Shown here: in pieces, positions 6,494 to 7,120 of the stretch
Layout of the letters: every line of letters starts with the position of its first letter
Numbering within the stretch: the first letter of the stretch is position 1
Origin: Ruminococcus sp. CAG:382
GTDB taxonomy: Bacteria > Bacillota > Clostridia > Oscillospirales > CAG-382
Reading direction: 5' to 3'
NCBI GenBank assembly: GCA_000433115.1
Contig: FR892232.1
Location: 32,341-39,460 of the forward strand
Length of the DNA stretch: 7,120 nt
Made by a program: the position numbers and the translations under genes
The notes under the pieces: generated by a model
The model's database searches: none
What the model was told of the DNA's origin: nothing
The model's input: only the letters and a program-made list of their open reading frames with translations

Positions 6494-7120
6494 TAGTCTC
6501 TGCGCTGATAGAAAACGTAAGCGGAAAGCAATCCGGCTACGACAGCGAGAATAGCGATGATGACGAGGAAGTAAATCCAGCTCATTGCGGTCGCGCGAAC
6601 CGTGTTACCGCCATTTGAACCGTTATAGACACTTGAAATATATGACATAACGGTGTTGGAAGAGCTGGTAAACGAGTCAATGACCGTGTAAATCGTATTG
6701 ACGAGAATCATCGGTGAGATCATCGGGAAGGTTATTTTCCAGAAGGTTTCCCAGCTCGATGCGCCTTCCATATATGCCGATTCATAAATCGACGGAGAAA
6801 TGGACTGCAGACCTGCAAGGAAGATAAGCATCTGGACACCGGAACGGTTTACAATGTCATAAACACCGTTAACCATGTCAACAACATACGTGACAAGATC
6901 CTGTCCCACCATCATGTTGCCGAAGAATCTTTGAACGTCAATGAGGTCAATTATTTGTTGCCCCATATTTGATGACGAACCTGTTACGCCGACCCCGGCG
7001 GAATCACCCATTGAACTGATTTGCCCCTGCATAGCGGCAAGGTCGTTTGCAGCGTCGATGGAGTCGATAATACCGGTTGATACGATGACGGGAATAAAGA
7101 ATATCGCTCTGAACACCGCT
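6493..7120 (-). CDS. Carbohydrate ABC transporter permease, MalF-like (CUT1 family), start outside window
   Basis: This is the partner permease subunit of the same sugar importer. The frame is open to the right edge (7119 is the last full codon), so the GTG at 7116 is an internal valine and roughly 100 N-terminal residues are missing. The first visible residues, AVFRAIFFIPVIVSTGII, match the conserved helix start of MalF/UgpA-type permeases. Counting from the valine codon at 7116, a Ser/Gly-rich external segment covers about 18-60. A further helix and GLQSIS follow at about 93-107. The EAA loop is at 112-131 (ESAYMEGASSWETFWKITFP, bases 6724-6783). Two more membrane segments follow, the last at about 179-203, and the protein ends in QRRD. 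Second EAA position is Ser rather than Ala, a tolerated variation. The segment between the FFIP helix and the next helix is longer than in most CUT1 proteins. Gene order MalF-like then MalG-like is standard; a substrate-binding protein gene probably lies further upstream, beyond the window. Confidence 0.93.
   Translation of the reverse strand, partial: AVFRAIFFIPVIVSTGIIDSIDAANDLAAMQGQISSMGDSAGVGVTGSSSNMGQQIIDLIDVQRFFGNMMVGQDLVTYVVDMVNGVYDIVNRSGVQMLIFLAGLQSISPSIYESAYMEGASSWETFWKITFPMISPMILVNTIYTVIDSFTSSSNTVMSYISSVYNGSNGGNTVRATAMSWIYFLVIIAILAVVAGLLSAYVFYQRRD

Noticed and set aside
7114..7116. GTG at 7116 as the start of the MalF-like permease
   Set aside because: It falls inside a conserved membrane helix motif, the frame stays open to the edge, and the first membrane helices would be missing.

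Overview
The window looks like chromosomal DNA from a Gram-positive, anaerobic Clostridia-type bacterium, probably of the Ruminococcaceae/Oscillospiraceae group. This is inferred from the moderate G+C content, strong AGGAGG-type ribosome binding sites, a lysine-rich C-terminal membrane anchor on a secreted protein, and the style of the sugar ABC permeases. No marker gene fixes the taxon.

Layout: two converging gene groups meet at about 5322-5447. On the plus strand are three tightly packed genes. The first is the 3' part of tex, an S1-domain RNA-binding protein whose start lies left of the window. The second is murQ, N-acetylmuramic acid 6-phosphate etherase, whose ATG overlaps the tex stop by one base. 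The third, 18 bases further on, is a large secreted, membrane-anchored protein of 928 residues carrying a glycerophosphodiester phosphodiesterase (GDPD) domain. On the minus strand are two carbohydrate ABC transporter permeases of the MalF/MalG (CUT1) kind. The MalF-like gene runs off the right edge and the MalG-like gene lies downstream of it. The 126-base convergent gap holds two hairpins, one of them a clear terminator that could serve both strands.

How the genes may work together: MurQ salvages the muramic acid sugar of peptidoglycan by cleaving its lactyl ether in the cytoplasm. The surface GDPD would cleave glycerophosphodiesters outside the cell, possibly teichoic-acid glycerophosphate or phospholipid head groups. 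Co-transcription would fit a loose theme of wall and envelope turnover, but this is inference from position. The ABC permeases import an unidentified sugar or glycoside; their binding protein, and any regulator, lie outside the window.

The most unusual item is the 928-residue protein. Ahead of its intact GDPD barrel it appears to carry a second, degenerate GDPD-like barrel without catalytic residues, behind a LamG-like sandwich. A shortened MurQ C-terminus and enlarged external loops in both permeases are secondary points. I see no RNA genes, mobile elements, CRISPR arrays or integration sites, and no clear evidence of a wholly new system.
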